Source of the DNA: Chloroflexota bacterium
GTDB taxonomy: Bacteria; Chloroflexota; Limnocylindria; Limnocylindrales; CSP1-4
NCBI GenBank assembly: GCA_003141455.1
Contig: PLMA01000019.1
Span: forward strand, 1,305 to 65,304
DNA: 64,000 nucleotides
Direction: 5' to 3'
The translations under genes were made by a program, and so were the position numbers. Positions within the stretch are counted from its first letter, which is position 1. Every line of letters starts with the position of its first letter. Of this stretch, positions 18,187 through 30,965 are shown piece by piece. Under the pieces are notes generated by a model. The model searched no databases. It saw only the letters and a list, made by a program, of their open reading frames with translations, and had not been told where the DNA came from.

Positions 18187-19124
18187 CCCAGACGCTCCCA
18201 GCGTTCTCGACCCGTGATCAGCAGATAGAGGAGTGCCTGCTCGGTGTACCAGCGGTTCTCGGCCTCGTCCCAGACGCGGGATCGCGGCCCGTCCATCACC
18301 TCGTCGGTGACCTCGTCGCCGCGATGGGCCGGCAGGCAGTGGAGGAAGATGGCTCGCGGAGCCGCCAGCGCCATGAGGGCGCCGTCCACGCAGTACCCGG
18401 CGAACTTTCGAGCCCGCTCCTCGAGTTCCTTCTCCTGGCCCATGCTGGCCCAGACATCCGTGTAGACGGCATCCGCGCCCCTTACCGCCGCCCTCGGGTC
18501 GTGGCCCAGTTCGATGCCGCCACCATTCACCAGGCAGTTGGCACGGGCCGCCTCGACGATCTCGGCCCGCGGTTCGTAGCCATCGGGGGCCGACACGGCC
18601 AGCGTGAAGCCCAGGTGCCCGGCAGCCTGGATCAGGGAGTGGCAGACGTTGTTGCCGTCGCCCACGAACGCGACGCGCAAGCCCGCGAAACCGCCGAACT
18701 CCTCCTGCAGGGTCATGACGTCCGCCAGGGCCTGGCAGGGGTGGTGGTCGTCGGTCAGGGCGTTGACGATCGGGATCGAGGCGTATCGCGCGAGTTCCTC
18801 GACCCTGGCCTGCTCGAAGGTTCGAATCACGAGCGCCGAGAGGTACCGCGACAGGACGCGGGCCGTGTCGGCGATCGTCTCGCTGTGGCCGAGCTGGAGC
18901 TCGTCGGAGCGGAGCGCGATCGGCAGCATGCCGAGGCCCCAGATGGCCGCTTCGAAGCTGACGCGCGTCCGCGTCGACGGCTTGTCGAAGATGAGACCCA
19001 CCCTGCCGCCCGGGAGCGACTCGCGGGTCATGCCCTTGAGCTTCTTGGCGTCGGCCGCCAGGTCGAGGACGTGGCGGATCCCCTCGCTACCCAGGGAATC
19101 CAGAGTCAGCAGGTTCTTGGCCAT
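18183..19124 (-). CDS. argF: Ornithine carbamoyltransferase
   Basis: A 313-residue enzyme: carbamoyl phosphate + ornithine to citrulline, or the reverse in catabolism. The carbamoyl-phosphate site STRTRVSFE (~50-58) and the HPCQALAD, LRVAFVGDGNNVCHSL and HCLPAHRGDEV motifs are all present. It is sandwiched between a cDPGS-like GTPase (23 bp upstream) and carbamate kinase (4-bp overlap), which favours a catabolic, ATP-yielding role over arginine biosynthesis. The name argF is by family; arcB would describe a catabolic role. No arginine deiminase is adjacent, but a dimethylargininase-like enzyme lies at 36306-37154. Confidence 0.92.
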   Translation of the reverse strand: MAKNLLTLDSLGSEGIRHVLDLAADAKKLKGMTRESLPGGRVGLIFDKPSTRTRVSFEAAIWGLGMLPIALRSDELQLGHSETIADTARVLSRYLSALVIRTFEQARVEELARYASIPIVNALTDDHHPCQALADVMTLQEEFGGFAGLRVAFVGDGNNVCHSLIQAAGHLGFTLAVSAPDGYEPRAEIVEAARANCLVNGGGIELGHDPRAAVRGADAVYTDVWASMGQEKELEERARKFAGYCVDGALMALAAPRAIFLHCLPAHRGDEVTDEVMDGPRSRVWDEAENRWYTEQALLYLLITGRERWERLG

Positions 19125-19147
19125 CGCCGGACCCTCCTCTAGCGGCT

Positions 19148-20509
19148 CTACCCGGCCTTCGAGCCGGCACGCGCCAGCTCGACGATCGGCCCGAGGAGAT
19201 CGGTCAGGCTCGGGGCACCGGACTGCGACGCCATCTCCTCGAGCTCATAGCGTACCCGGACTACGGGTTTGCGCAGACGCAGGACTCGAGTCAGGTCGAT
19301 GGGAGTCGCCGACAGGACCAGGTCCGCCGGCATAGCGTTGAGGGTCGTCTCCAGCTCGCTCATCTGTCCCTGGCCGTATCCCATCGCGGGGATCAGGCGC
19401 TCGAGGGCCGGATAGCGGGCCAGCGTCTCGGCCAGCTCGCCGACGGCATACGGCACCGGGTCCACGATCTGGGCCGCGCCGTAGCGCCGCGCCGCAACGA
19501 CGCCGGCGCCGTAGGTCATGCCGCCGTGCGTGAGCGTGGGGCCATCCTCGACGACGGCAACGCGCTTGCCCGCGATCTCGCCGCCCTGCAGCGTCAGCGA
19601 CGAGCGGGCCAGGACAACCGGCGCATGCGGGTTCAGGGCGGCGACGTTGGCCTTCACCTCGGCGATCTGCTCGGGTGTGGCCGAGTCCATCTTGTTGACC
19701 ACGATCACGTCGGCCATTCGAATGTTCGTCTCGCCGGGGTGGTAACGCAGCTCGTGGCCGGCCCGCAGCGGGTCCGCGATCACGATGAATAGGTCCGGCC
19801 GATAGAACGAGAAGTCGTTGTTGCCGCCCTCCCAGATGACGACGTCGGCCTCGGCCTCGGCCTGGCGCAGGATGGCCTCGTAGTCCACGCCGGCGTACAT
19901 CACGCGTCCGGCGTCGAGGTGCGGCTCGTACTCTTCGCGCTCCTCGATCGTGGTCTCGTAGCGATCGAGATCCGCGAGCGTGGCGTAGCGCTGGACCCTC
20001 TGGGCGACCAGATCGCCGTAGGGCATGGGGTGGCGGACAACAACGACGCGCAAGCCTTCTTTCTCGAGCAGCGCGGCGAGGTACCGCGTCGTCTGGCTCT
20101 TGCCGGCACCGGTACGGGTGGCGCCCGTCGCGAGCACCGGCTTGACGCTGCGCAGCATCGTGCGCGCCGGTCCCAGCAGCTCGAAGTCGGCTCCACAGGC
20201 AAGAGCCCGGCTGGCCGAATGCATGACGAACTCGTGGGCGACATCGCTGTAGGCGAAGACGACCAGATCGACCGATTTCTCGGCGATCACGCGCTCCAGC
20301 TCCGACTCGGCGACGATGGGGATCCCCTCCGGATAGAGGGGCCCGGCCAGCTCCGGCGGGTAGCTTCGCCCGGCTATCCCGGGAATCTGAGACGCCGCCG
20401 CCGTGAACGCCACGACCTCAACGGTCGGGGCGTTCCGGTAGACGACGTTGAAGTCATGGAAGTCGCGTCCCGCCGACCCCATGATCACGACTCGCTTGCG
20501 ATCCATCAT
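19148..20509 (-). CDS. Cyclic 2,3-diphosphoglycerate-synthetase-like P-loop GTPase
   Basis: A 453-residue protein: an N-terminal Rossmann-like section (RVVIMGSAGRDFHDFNVVYR), a P-loop (GATRTGAGKSQTTRYLA), the acidic WEGGNNDFSFYRPDLFIVIADP, a G4-type NKMDSA and a C-terminal lobe. This is the family annotated from archaeal cyclic-2,3-diphosphoglycerate synthetase; bacterial members are of unproven function. It is first in an operon with ornithine carbamoyltransferase and carbamate kinase, so a role tied to carbamoyl phosphate or a similar acyl phosphate is more plausible here than thermoprotectant synthesis. Start: the first of two adjacent ATGs, 5 bases after GGAAGGG. Confidence 0.82.
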   Translation of the reverse strand: MMDRKRVVIMGSAGRDFHDFNVVYRNAPTVEVVAFTAAASQIPGIAGRSYPPELAGPLYPEGIPIVAESELERVIAEKSVDLVVFAYSDVAHEFVMHSASRALACGADFELLGPARTMLRSVKPVLATGATRTGAGKSQTTRYLAALLEKEGLRVVVVRHPMPYGDLVAQRVQRYATLADLDRYETTIEEREEYEPHLDAGRVMYAGVDYEAILRQAEAEADVVIWEGGNNDFSFYRPDLFIVIADPLRAGHELRYHPGETNIRMADVIVVNKMDSATPEQIAEVKANVAALNPHAPVVLARSSLTLQGGEIAGKRVAVVEDGPTLTHGGMTYGAGVVAARRYGAAQIVDPVPYAVGELAETLARYPALERLIPAMGYGQGQMSELETTLNAMPADLVLSATPIDLTRVLRLRKPVVRVRYELEEMASQSGAPSLTDLLGPIVELARAGSKAG

Positions 20510-20810
20510 TCCGGCCCTTCCGCGGTCGCGCAGTTGGGTATGCCCCGGCAGCGGACCTGGAGCCGACGAGCCGGTTCCGCTTCTGGTCCAGCGGTCGTCT
20601 AGCGATGGGTAGTGTCTCCGGCGGAACGATCGCGCGCAATCCCCCGCCTGACCGAGAGCACGGGCGCCCACCAGGCGGTTCGATGCGGGTAGGTCCGGCT
20701 ATGGCCGGCCCGCGGGCGCCGTTCTGGCTCGCGGTCGGTATCGCCTCCCGACTAACGGGCCGGCCGTCTGCCCAGTGACGCAGCGACCCGCGGGGTCACG
20801 CGATTCGGAC
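20510..20810. other. Intergenic region, 301 bp
   Basis: This precedes the three-gene carbamoyl operon and follows the NRAMP gene end, all on the minus strand, so it should hold the operon promoter. No gene or clear operator was seen. Confidence 0.4.
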
Positions 20811-22133
20811 TCAGGGTCCGGTCAGGAACTGGAACATCCCAAAGACGCCTGCGGCGAGCAGGACGATCGTCAGCGCCCACAGCACCGCCGTGTGGCGGCG
20901 CGAGTTGACCAGGTCGCCCAGCAGTTCGCGGTCGCTGGTGAGGCGGACGAGGAACGACAGTGGGAGGGCCAGGACTATGACGTTGAAGACCATCGCTCCC
21001 ACGCACACGCGCACCAGGTCGCGCGAGAAGAGGGCCACCGCGGCGGCGGGGAGAACCTCGAGCAGGTAGACGGCGTAGAAGCGGCGCGCCTGGTTGGGCC
21101 GGAGGTTCAGGCTGTGCGGCCAGCCCAACAGCTCCCCCACGCTCCACGCTGCCGAGAGCGACACGACCACCAGGGCGAGCAGGCCCGAACCGATCAGTCC
21201 GATCGCGATCAGCCAGCCCGCGCTGCCGCCGGCCAGCCGCGCCAGCCCCTCCGGCAGCTCCGCCACGTTGGCGGGAAGCCCCGCAACCGGCGGCGCGGAC
21301 TCCATGGCGGCGGCCGAGGCGATGACGATAGTCGCCATCAGGGCCTGGCTGGCGAAGGCGCCTAGCAGCGTCTCGATGCGGGAGCCGCGCAGGTCTTCGC
21401 GGGCCAGCTTCTTGTCCACGCTGGCGGATTGCTGATAGAAGAGCATCCACGGCATGACCGAGGCCCCGATCATCGCCACTACCAGGGCGAAGTAGTCGGG
21501 TGGAAGGTCATTTGGCACAGGGTTCAGATCGGAGGCCAGATGGCCCAGATCCGGGTGGCCGACGATCGCCAGGACGACGAAGCTGAAGAGAGCCAGCGAA
21601 AGCACGAGGGCAAGCCGCTCGAAGACCGAGTAGCCGCCCGTCAGCACCATGCCGGCATGGACCGCCAGCGCACCGATGATCGCGAGAGGAGCCGGGATGC
21701 CCAGGATGGCCGCTCCGAGTGCGATCCCCGCGAACTCGGCCACGTAGGCCACGAAGTTGATCACGGCCATGCCGGCGACCGATACCACCGCCCAGCCTGT
21801 CCCATAGCGGACACGAACCAGTTCCGCGTGGCCCTTGCCGGTGGCCAGCGCCAGGCGAGCGGTCATCTCCTGAACCAGGAACAGCACCGGCACCAGGGCA
21901 AAGAGCGGCAGCAGTAGGGCATACCCGGATGCGGTGCCGCCCTTGCCTGCGGTGACCACGCTCGGCGCGTCCACGTCGGCCAGCATCACGACCCACGCCG
22001 GCCCTACGATCCGGAGCCAGCGGAGAAGCGCCGGTGCACGCGCGAACCCGGCGAGGGAGCGGAGGCCTTCGAGCGCGGTCACCGGCCAACCATAACCGAG
22101 CCCGTAATCGATCCGGAGGGCCGAGTGAACCAC
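20811..22133 (-). CDS. NRAMP-family divalent metal transporter, variant metal site
   Basis: A 440-residue integral membrane protein with about 11 helices of the NRAMP (MntH) fold. Helix 1 reads LADVDAPSVVTA where classical MntH has DPGN: the metal-binding Asp is kept but Asn becomes Ser. Helix 6 reads GASVMPWMLFYQQSAS where the classical motif is MPHN: the Met is retained while His-Asn becomes Trp-Met. This variant subgroup of NRAMP homologues is known among bacteria, but its metal preference is not established. A Mn/Fe or other divalent-cation role is inferred. The GTG start at 22133 has CAGGAGAG about 8 bases upstream. Confidence 0.8.
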   Translation of the reverse strand: MVHSALRIDYGLGYGWPVTALEGLRSLAGFARAPALLRWLRIVGPAWVVMLADVDAPSVVTAGKGGTASGYALLLPLFALVPVLFLVQEMTARLALATGKGHAELVRVRYGTGWAVVSVAGMAVINFVAYVAEFAGIALGAAILGIPAPLAIIGALAVHAGMVLTGGYSVFERLALVLSLALFSFVVLAIVGHPDLGHLASDLNPVPNDLPPDYFALVVAMIGASVMPWMLFYQQSASVDKKLAREDLRGSRIETLLGAFASQALMATIVIASAAAMESAPPVAGLPANVAELPEGLARLAGGSAGWLIAIGLIGSGLLALVVVSLSAAWSVGELLGWPHSLNLRPNQARRFYAVYLLEVLPAAAVALFSRDLVRVCVGAMVFNVIVLALPLSFLVRLTSDRELLGDLVNSRRHTAVLWALTIVLLAAGVFGMFQFLTGP

Positions 22134-22216
22134 GCGGCCGGGCTCTCCTGCCCGTTCGGCGGGGCCGCGCAGCCCGAATGAGAGGCACCCACGGCGGGAT
22201 TCCGCCGGACCGATGG

Positions 22217-24290
<2,074 letters not shown>

Positions 24291-24457
24291 GCGAATCGAT
24301 CGCCTGAGTGATCGCCTGAGTGATCGCTCGCGATCCGAGGCGCCGCCGCGGCGCCGCGCGACAGAATAGCACGGCGTCGCCGCGGCGCGAACGGCCCCCT
24401 CGACTCGCGGGTACCGGCGCCCGACCAGACGGGATCGGCGCCCGGTCGGCGCCCGAC

Positions 24458-25333
24458 CTACTTTTCGACCGGAAGGTCCGGCCGGTTGCCCCACTCCTCC
24501 CAAGACTCGGCGTAGTTGCGAACCTCCGTCAACCCGGCCAACTCGTGGAGCACGAACCAGACGAGTGCCGCCCGGACACCGCCCTGGCAGTAGGTGGCGC
24601 GCAACTCTCCGGGGTTCACGCCACTGCCTTCGAGGATGGCCACGGCCTCCGCTGCCGGCCGGAGCCGCCCGTCCGGCGCGACGAAATCGGCGAAGAGCCG
24701 CTGCCGCGAACCCGCGATCCGGCCGCCCCGTGCCGCCATGACGTCGCCCCCCAGGAACTCGTCTATTCTCCGCACGTCCAGCAGACGCGTTGGGCCGCCT
24801 GGCGGGCTCGCCTCGCGGCTCCAGGCCAGCACCTGCTCGGCCGTGGCGATGAGGGAGTCGTCCCGCTCGTGCAGCGGTTCCGTGGCTTCGACCCGGGCGG
24901 GTTCGGTGGCGTCGGCGGTCGTCTCTCGACCGTCCGCCTGCCAGACCTTGAGGCCGCCGTCGAGCACGTGGAGTCGCTCGGCCGGAAACCCATACAGGCG
25001 CAGCAGCCAGTAGCCCCGGATGGCATGGCGACCTTGGCCGGCGTCGTCGTAGAAGACGATCCGGTCGCCCGGAGCCACTCCCCATCGAGCGAGGCTCTCG
25101 CTGACTTCCTCGCGGTTCGGGACCAGGTAGGTCCGCTTGACCGCGCCTGTCTCGGGCCGCACGCCCGCTTTGGCCAGATCCACGTGCAAGTCCACAAAGA
25201 TGGCTCCCGGCACGTGCCCCTGGTCGTAGGCCTTGCGATCCGTCGAAACATGTACCAGCCGGAGGTCGGAGTCGCCCAAGTGCTCGGCCAGCCACTCGGC
25301 GGAGACGATCGGTCCAGGTTGCGTGGCGTTCAT
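24458..25333 (-). CDS. Two-domain rhodanese (thiosulfate/3-mercaptopyruvate sulfurtransferase)
   Basis: A 291-residue protein of two tandem rhodanese domains. The first (1-~140) is inactive, with Asp where the catalytic Cys would be (IVFYDDAGQGRHAIRGYW). The second has the active Cys in ATYCQGGVRAALVW. The six-residue loop CQGGVRA resembles thiosulfate sulfurtransferases (CRxGxT/R type) more than the CGSGVTA of mercaptopyruvate enzymes, so transfer of sulfur from thiosulfate to cyanide or another thiol is most likely. GGAGGAGG precedes the ATG. It is a single gene between tRNA-Asn and the sigma-factor pair. Confidence 0.9.
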   Translation of the reverse strand: MNATQPGPIVSAEWLAEHLGDSDLRLVHVSTDRKAYDQGHVPGAIFVDLHVDLAKAGVRPETGAVKRTYLVPNREEVSESLARWGVAPGDRIVFYDDAGQGRHAIRGYWLLRLYGFPAERLHVLDGGLKVWQADGRETTADATEPARVEATEPLHERDDSLIATAEQVLAWSREASPPGGPTRLLDVRRIDEFLGGDVMAARGGRIAGSRQRLFADFVAPDGRLRPAAEAVAILEGSGVNPGELRATYCQGGVRAALVWFVLHELAGLTEVRNYAESWEEWGNRPDLPVEK

Positions 25334-25451
25334 AAGCCTCCTCCGGGCTAGTGCGTGACGCCGTTAGGGTATCCCGTGCCCGACACGCTGCCGATCACAG
25401 AAGCAGAATCCCGCTCCGGTCCGGCCCGGCCCGGGGGCCCGCTGCTCCTCC

Positions 25452-26987
25452 CTACTCCAGGTAGTCCCTGAGCTTGCGGGAGCGCGACGGGTGGCGCAAC
25501 TTGCGCAGCGCCTTCGCTTCGATCTGGCGGATCCGCTCGCGGGTGACGCCAAATTCCTTGCCTACCTCCTCCAAGGTCCGAGCGCGACCGTCCTCCAGGC
25601 CGAATCGGAGCTGCAGCACCCGCCGCTCGCGGCCGGTCAGCGAGTCCAGGACCGCCTCCACCTGCTCCTTCAGGAGCTGAGCCGTAGCAGCCTCGGCCGG
25701 TGCCTGGGCTTCGCGATCCTCGATGAAGTCGCCGAGGCGGGAGTCCTCCTCTTTGCCGATCGGCTTGTCGAGCGAGACCGGCTCCTGGCTGACCTTGATG
25801 ATCTCGCGGACCTTGTCCGGGGTGATCACCGCCTCCTGACCCTTGCTCATCGCCTCGGCGATCTCCTCGATCGTCGGCTCGCGGCCAAGCTCTCCGAGCA
25901 GGTTTCGACTCACCTTCACGAAGCGGTTGATCGTCTCGACCATGTGGACCGGGATGCGGATCGTTCGCGCCTGGTCCGCGATGGAGCGCGTAATGGCCTG
26001 GCGAATCCACCACGTCGCGTATGTGCTGAACTTGAAGCCCTTCTCGTAGTCGAACTTCTCGACCGCCCGGATGAGGCCGATGTTGCCTTCCTGAATCAGG
26101 TCGAGGAAGCCCATGCCACGGCCCATGTACTTGCGACCGATCGAAACGACCAGACGCAGGTTCGCCGACGTGAGGTGCTCTCGTGCGTCCTGACCTGCCC
26201 TGACGATCACTCCCCGGCGGTCGCGTAGCCTCGTGCCGGCCGGGACGGAAGGATCCCAGCCCATCTCACGGAGCAGCTCCGCATCGTTGCCGGTCTCCAT
26301 CCAGGTGCGAAGCCGCTCCCACGCCACCTCGCGCGTCCAGTCGTAGATCGCTCGGAGTCCCGGGTCGTCGCGCGACTCCAGGTCTCCGTTGTGGACGGCG
26401 ACGAATGCGAAGTCGACCACCGCCACGAGCCCATCCGCGTCAGGCGCCGTGCCGTAGGTGCCAAGCAGCGCCTTCGCGTCCCGGAGCAGGCCTCTGGTGG
26501 GCTCGCCGATCGCATTGCGCCCCGCTCGCGCCAGCGCGAAGTCCGGCACCTGGGGTTGACTCCCGGCGGCGAAAGAGGCTCGGACCATCCGTTCGGTGTC
26601 GAGTCCGTAGGGCAGCCTGTACTGGGCGTGCCGAACTCGCGTCTTCTGCTCCGCATGGTTCCGGGTCCACTCGAATAGCGACAGGATCGCCTTCCACGGC
26701 TCCTCGGCGATCTGCTCGCCCAGCTCGATCGCCTTGGCCAGAACCACCTCTTCCTCGGCCGTCAGCAGCGCGACGCGACCGATCTCCCGAAGGTACATCC
26801 TGACGGGGTCGTCGAGCCCGACCATATCCGCGGAGAGCGCCTCGATCTCCTGCGGCGTCGGTTCCTCGACTGTCGCCGGATCGACTCGCTGGGGGTAGGG
26901 ATACGCGGCGCCGGTGTCCTCGGCGGCCGGGTCGGCATCGAGCGCGAGCGCTCCGTCAATGAAGGGGCTGGCGGTGGTGACTGGCAT
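25452..26987 (-). CDS. RpoD-type sigma-70 factor, second copy
   Basis: A 511-residue sigma-70 family protein. Region 1.2 [22 protein letters not shown], the non-conserved section, region 2 ([61 protein letters not shown]), region 3 and region 4.2 ([24 protein letters not shown]) are all intact. It is a tandem paralogue of the sigma factor at 27268-28989: regions 2-4 are nearly identical while the N-terminus is shorter and lacks the long acidic segment. The DNA-binding residues look the same, so it probably reads similar promoters under other conditions. Start: ATG after GAGGAG. The gene lies 280 bp downstream of the first copy. Confidence 0.93.
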   Translation of the reverse strand: MPVTTASPFIDGALALDADPAAEDTGAAYPYPQRVDPATVEEPTPQEIEALSADMVGLDDPVRMYLREIGRVALLTAEEEVVLAKAIELGEQIAEEPWKAILSLFEWTRNHAEQKTRVRHAQYRLPYGLDTERMVRASFAAGSQPQVPDFALARAGRNAIGEPTRGLLRDAKALLGTYGTAPDADGLVAVVDFAFVAVHNGDLESRDDPGLRAIYDWTREVAWERLRTWMETGNDAELLREMGWDPSVPAGTRLRDRRGVIVRAGQDAREHLTSANLRLVVSIGRKYMGRGMGFLDLIQEGNIGLIRAVEKFDYEKGFKFSTYATWWIRQAITRSIADQARTIRIPVHMVETINRFVKVSRNLLGELGREPTIEEIAEAMSKGQEAVITPDKVREIIKVSQEPVSLDKPIGKEEDSRLGDFIEDREAQAPAEAATAQLLKEQVEAVLDSLTGRERRVLQLRFGLEDGRARTLEEVGKEFGVTRERIRQIEAKALRKLRHPSRSRKLRDYLE

Positions 26988-27202
26988 CGGCTCCTCTCTA
27001 GTCCCCGAACATAGTCGTGGACGTTCGGGTGGCTGGGCACAGGACAGGGAGACTACGGGGTGGCGTTCAGCGTCGGTAGGGTCGGAGGCAAGACGAAGGA
27101 AGGCCGAACCGATCTTGTCTTCTCGAGACCGCGCCTGGTCCAATAGCGGCGGTCGAGCGCGAGCGACCGAAGTCGCCTCTGGGGCCGCGAATAGGACGCC
27201 CG

Positions 27203-27244
27203 CGCCACGCGCCAAGCGCCACGCGCCAAGCGCCGCGCGCCGCG
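27203..27244. repeat. Short tandem GC repeat
   Basis: Two exact copies of CGCCACGCGCCAAG (27203-27216, 27217-27230) and a degenerate third copy, in the gap between the two sigma genes just past the end of the first. Confidence 0.8.
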
Positions 27245-27267
27245 CCCAACGGCCCCCGACTCCTTCC

Positions 27268-28989
27268 CTATTCCAGATAGTCCTTGAGCTTGCGGGAGCG
27301 CGACGGGTGGCGCAGCTTGCGCAGCGCCTTCGCCTCGATCTGGCGGATCCGCTCGCGGGTGACGTTGAACTCCTTGCCTACCTCCTCCAAGGTCCGGGCG
27401 CGCCCGTCCTCCAGGCCGAATCGGAGCTGAAGCACCCGCCGCTCGCGGCCGGTCAGCGAATCCAGCACCGCCTCCACCTGCTCCTTGAGGAGCTGATGTG
27501 AAGCGGCTTCGGCGGGCGCCAGTGCCCCCCGGTCCTCGATGAAGTCGCCCAGGTGCGAATCCTCCTCCTCGCCGATCGGCGTCTCAAGAGAAACCGGCTC
27601 CTGGCTGACCTTGATGATCTCGCGGACCTTCTCCGGGGTCACGACCTGCTCCTGGCCCTTGGACATCGCCTCGGCGATCTCCTCAACCGTGGGTTCGCGG
27701 CCCAGCTCCTGGAGCAGAGTCCGCGAGACCCGGATCAGGCGGTTGATCGTCTCGACCATGTGGACGGGGATGCGGATCGTGCGGGCCTGGTCGGCGATAG
27801 CGCGCGTGATGGCCTGCCGGATCCACCACGTGGCATACGTGCTGAACTTGTAGCCCTTCTCGTAGTCGAACTTCTCGACCGCCCGGATTAGGCCGATGTT
27901 GCCCTCCTGGATGAGGTCCAGGAATGACATGCCGCGGCCGATGTACTTCTTCGCGATCGACACGACGAGCCGCAGGTTCGCCGACGTGAGTTGCTCTCGG
28001 GCGTCGCGGCCGATTCGAACCAATTCGCCCTTGCGATGGGCCAGCTTCGTGTTGGTCGGAACCTCGGGATCCCAGCCGAGACGCTTCAGCAGATCCGCGT
28101 CGGGGCCGGTCTCGACCCAGCGCCGCAACGCCGGGTGCGCCACAGCGTCGCGCGTCCAGTCGTAGATCGCCCGGAGGCCCGTGTTGTCTCGCGAGTCCAG
28201 GTCACCGTTGTGCACGGCGAAGTACGCCCAGTCGAGCAACTTCAGGAACGATTCCGCCGTGAGCGACTCGTTGTAGGCCGTCACCAGGTGGCGACCTTCC
28301 TTGATCAGGTCCCTGGTGCCGTCGGTCGTGGCTTCCTTGCCCGCCTTGATCAGGTGGAAGTCGACCGTCGGAACGAGCAGGTCCGCGGCATCCTCAGCCG
28401 AGACAGCATCGGCAACCATTCGGGCGGCTTCCGGTCCGAAAGGCAGCCTGTACTGGGGCTTGATGGTGCGAGTCTTGCGCTCGGTATCGTGGTTGGTCCA
28501 TTCGTGGAGCGAGACGATCCCCTTCCAGGGCTCCTCGACCAGTTGCTCGCCGAGCTCGATGGCCTTGGCCAGGACGACCTCTTCCTCAGCCGTGAGGAGG
28601 GCGACCTTGCCGATCTCCTTCAGGTACATCCGGACCGGGTCATCGATCCCGATCATGTCCGCCGAGAGAGCTTCCAGCTCTTCCTGGGTCGGCTCCTCGA
28701 GAGCCTCCGCGTCCAGCTTGGCCGGGGCCTCGCCTGGGACTCGTGGCTCGGCGAGGGCGTCTTCCTCGACAACCTCTACGCCCAAATCGGCCGCGTCTTC
28801 ATCCAGCGCGTCGGCGGGCGCCACTTCCTCTTCGTCCTCCGAGAGGAGCTCGTCGTCCAGCGCCTCGTCGTCCGCGAGGCCTCGAGGGGTGCGCACGCCC
28901 GCGAGCTTGGCCTCCTCAAGATCCGCCTTGCGGCGGCTGCCGCCGGAGAGGGCTACCTCAACGAGCTGCTTGTCAAGGGGATCGGTCAT
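27268..28989 (-). CDS. rpoD: Primary sigma factor RpoD
   Basis: A 573-residue sigma-70. An acidic N-terminus ([22 protein letters not shown], region 1.1-like) precedes region 1.2 ([22 protein letters not shown]), a ~170-residue non-conserved insert, region 2 with the -10 recognition stretch [12 protein letters not shown], region 3, and region 4.2 with [28 protein letters not shown]. The ATG overlaps the dnaG stop by four bases, giving the dnaG-rpoD macromolecular-synthesis arrangement. This context and the full acidic N-terminus mark it as the housekeeping copy of the tandem pair. Confidence 0.95.
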   Translation of the reverse strand: MTDPLDKQLVEVALSGGSRRKADLEEAKLAGVRTPRGLADDEALDDELLSEDEEEVAPADALDEDAADLGVEVVEEDALAEPRVPGEAPAKLDAEALEEPTQEELEALSADMIGIDDPVRMYLKEIGKVALLTAEEEVVLAKAIELGEQLVEEPWKGIVSLHEWTNHDTERKTRTIKPQYRLPFGPEAARMVADAVSAEDAADLLVPTVDFHLIKAGKEATTDGTRDLIKEGRHLVTAYNESLTAESFLKLLDWAYFAVHNGDLDSRDNTGLRAIYDWTRDAVAHPALRRWVETGPDADLLKRLGWDPEVPTNTKLAHRKGELVRIGRDAREQLTSANLRLVVSIAKKYIGRGMSFLDLIQEGNIGLIRAVEKFDYEKGYKFSTYATWWIRQAITRAIADQARTIRIPVHMVETINRLIRVSRTLLQELGREPTVEEIAEAMSKGQEQVVTPEKVREIIKVSQEPVSLETPIGEEEDSHLGDFIEDRGALAPAEAASHQLLKEQVEAVLDSLTGRERRVLQLRFGLEDGRARTLEEVGKEFNVTRERIRQIEAKALRKLRHPSRSRKLKDYLE

Positions 28990-30965
28990 CGGTGTCCTCC
29001 AGCGGAAGCCAGGAGGCTCGAGTCTTGCCGGCGTCGGCCCAGCGACTTGAGAGCCTCATATAGGTTGCGGTTGGTTTCGAGAAGCCGAGCCTTTGACTCT
29101 GTGTCTCCGGCTGCCTCGGCCTCGATGATCTCGGCGTGTATGTAGTCGATCTGGGCCTTGAGGCGGTCCGCTTCGAGCGCCAGCAGGCACTGGTCGACTC
29201 CTTTGCGAACGCGGTCGCCACTCAGTTCGTTCGGATCCGGGCCGCGCTCCGCGTATAGCGCGATGGCCAGACCGTGCAGCTCCGCCGGCAGCGCGTCCAG
29301 GAAGCGCATGCGCTCGAAGCGACCGCCGCCGCCCGCTTCGCTGTCGCGCTCGCGGTCGGCCAGCATCGCCGCCAGCAACTCCCGCGCCGGAGTGCTGGGG
29401 AGTTGCGCGCTCTGGGCCCGCAGCGTCTCGGCGACTCGTTCCTGCTGCTCGGGGACAAGCAGAAGGAGCCGGAGCAGCTTGCGCTCGTCGAGAGACACCG
29501 CCTTCAGCTCGACCCTGGTGTCGATGCTGTCCGGGGCCGAGATGACGGCATCGGCGGTGAAGCGGCCGCTCCCGCCGCCCGAACCGGCGCGGCCCGACCG
29601 CCCATCCGCGCCCGACCCCGCCATCGGCGTCGGGGCTCGCATGGCCTCGAGCAGGACCCTCTCCTCCACTCCTGTTCGGCGGGCAAGAGCCTGGAGATAG
29701 CTGTCGCGCACGACCGGGTCGCGGATCTCTCGCAGCAGCGGTATCAGTGCCCCCACGGCGTGACGCCGGCCCTCGGGGGTGCGCGTCGGGAATGCCGTGG
29801 CGTAGTAGTCGATGAGGAACTCCATGATCGGCTGGGCGGTGCGGATCGCCTCCCGCCAGAGATCGGGCGACTCGCGGATCACCTCGTCCGGGTCTTTGCC
29901 TTCGGGGAGGCGGGCGACCTGTACGCGCGTGATCTCGACGCCGGTCTCCTCCGCGGCGAGGGCCCCGATCAGGTGGAACAGCTCCGTCCCGCCGATGGAG
30001 CCGGCATGCTGACCGGCCGGGTCGACGTCGTAGGCCAGGACGATTCGGTTGGTGTAGCGAGCGATGACCGCGACCTGGGCCGGCGTGAGGGCCGTGCCGA
30101 GGCTGGCCACGACGTTCTCGAAGCCGGCTTGGTGGGCCATCAGCGCGTCGGTGTAGCCCTCGACGAGAACCGCTTCTTCCCGGCGGCGCATCTCGTTGCG
30201 GGCCCGCTCGATCAGGTACAGCGTTCGGCTCTTGTCGAAGAGCCCGGTCGCGGGCGAGTTGAGGTATTTGGGCGCACTCGGATCCGAGACAGTCGCAGTG
30301 GGGCCCGTCGCCGGCAGGATCCGCCCGCCTATCCCCACCGCGTTCCCCCCCGCGTCGCGGATCGGGAAGATGACGCGCGAGCGGAACTTGTCGTAGGCGC
30401 CGCGCCCGCTCGACCGCTGGCTCGTCAGGCCCACCTCCGCCAGCTCCGACAGGGTCGCGTTGCGGCGGCTCTGGAGCATCTTGATCATCTGGTCCCAGCC
30501 GTCCGGCGCCCAACCGAGCTGGAACTTCTCGATCGTCTCGTCCGTGAAACCTCGACGGTGGAGGTATTCGAGCGCCGGCGCGCCCACCTTCGACTGCGTC
30601 AGGACGACGTGGTAGAAGGCGATCGCTTGCTCCAGCACCTCGCGCAGCCGGGCCTTTCGGGCGTCCTCGCGGGTCGTCCGCTCGTCGATCTCGATCCCGG
30701 CCTTGGCCGCCAGACGCTTGAGCGCCTCGGGAAAGTTCAGGCCCTCGCGCTTCATCACGAAGCTGAAGATGTCCCCTCCCTCACCGCAGCCGAAACAGTG
30801 CCAGCTATCGCGCGCCGGGGTCACGACGAAGCTCGGGGTCTTTTCGCCGTGGAATGGGCACAGCCCCTTGTAGATGGTGCCGGCCTTCTTGAGCGTGACC
30901 GCCTCGCTCACGACGTCGAAAACCGACAGCTTGTTCTTCACTTCGGCGGCAACGCCTACTGCCAA
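28986..30965 (-). CDS. dnaG: DNA primase
   Basis: A 659-residue primase that makes RNA primers at the replication fork. It has an N-terminal CHC2 zinc finger ([26 protein letters not shown], ~36-62), the core with [31 protein letters not shown] (Toprim Glu), [11 protein letters not shown] (Toprim DxD), and a C-terminal helicase-binding-like helical region (~430-659). The usual length is 580-660. It lies first in the dnaG-rpoD unit, with a palindrome-rich region upstream (31134-31210). The start shown gives a typical [22 protein letters not shown]-terminus. Confidence 0.95.
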   Translation of the reverse strand: MAVGVAAEVKNKLSVFDVVSEAVTLKKAGTIYKGLCPFHGEKTPSFVVTPARDSWHCFGCGEGGDIFSFVMKREGLNFPEALKRLAAKAGIEIDERTTREDARKARLREVLEQAIAFYHVVLTQSKVGAPALEYLHRRGFTDETIEKFQLGWAPDGWDQMIKMLQSRRNATLSELAEVGLTSQRSSGRGAYDKFRSRVIFPIRDAGGNAVGIGGRILPATGPTATVSDPSAPKYLNSPATGLFDKSRTLYLIERARNEMRRREEAVLVEGYTDALMAHQAGFENVVASLGTALTPAQVAVIARYTNRIVLAYDVDPAGQHAGSIGGTELFHLIGALAAEETGVEITRVQVARLPEGKDPDEVIRESPDLWREAIRTAQPIMEFLIDYYATAFPTRTPEGRRHAVGALIPLLREIRDPVVRDSYLQALARRTGVEERVLLEAMRAPTPMAGSGADGRSGRAGSGGGSGRFTADAVISAPDSIDTRVELKAVSLDERKLLRLLLLVPEQQERVAETLRAQSAQLPSTPARELLAAMLADRERDSEAGGGGRFERMRFLDALPAELHGLAIALYAERGPDPNELSGDRVRKGVDQCLLALEADRLKAQIDYIHAEIIEAEAAGDTESKARLLETNRNLYEALKSLGRRRQDSSLLASAGGHR

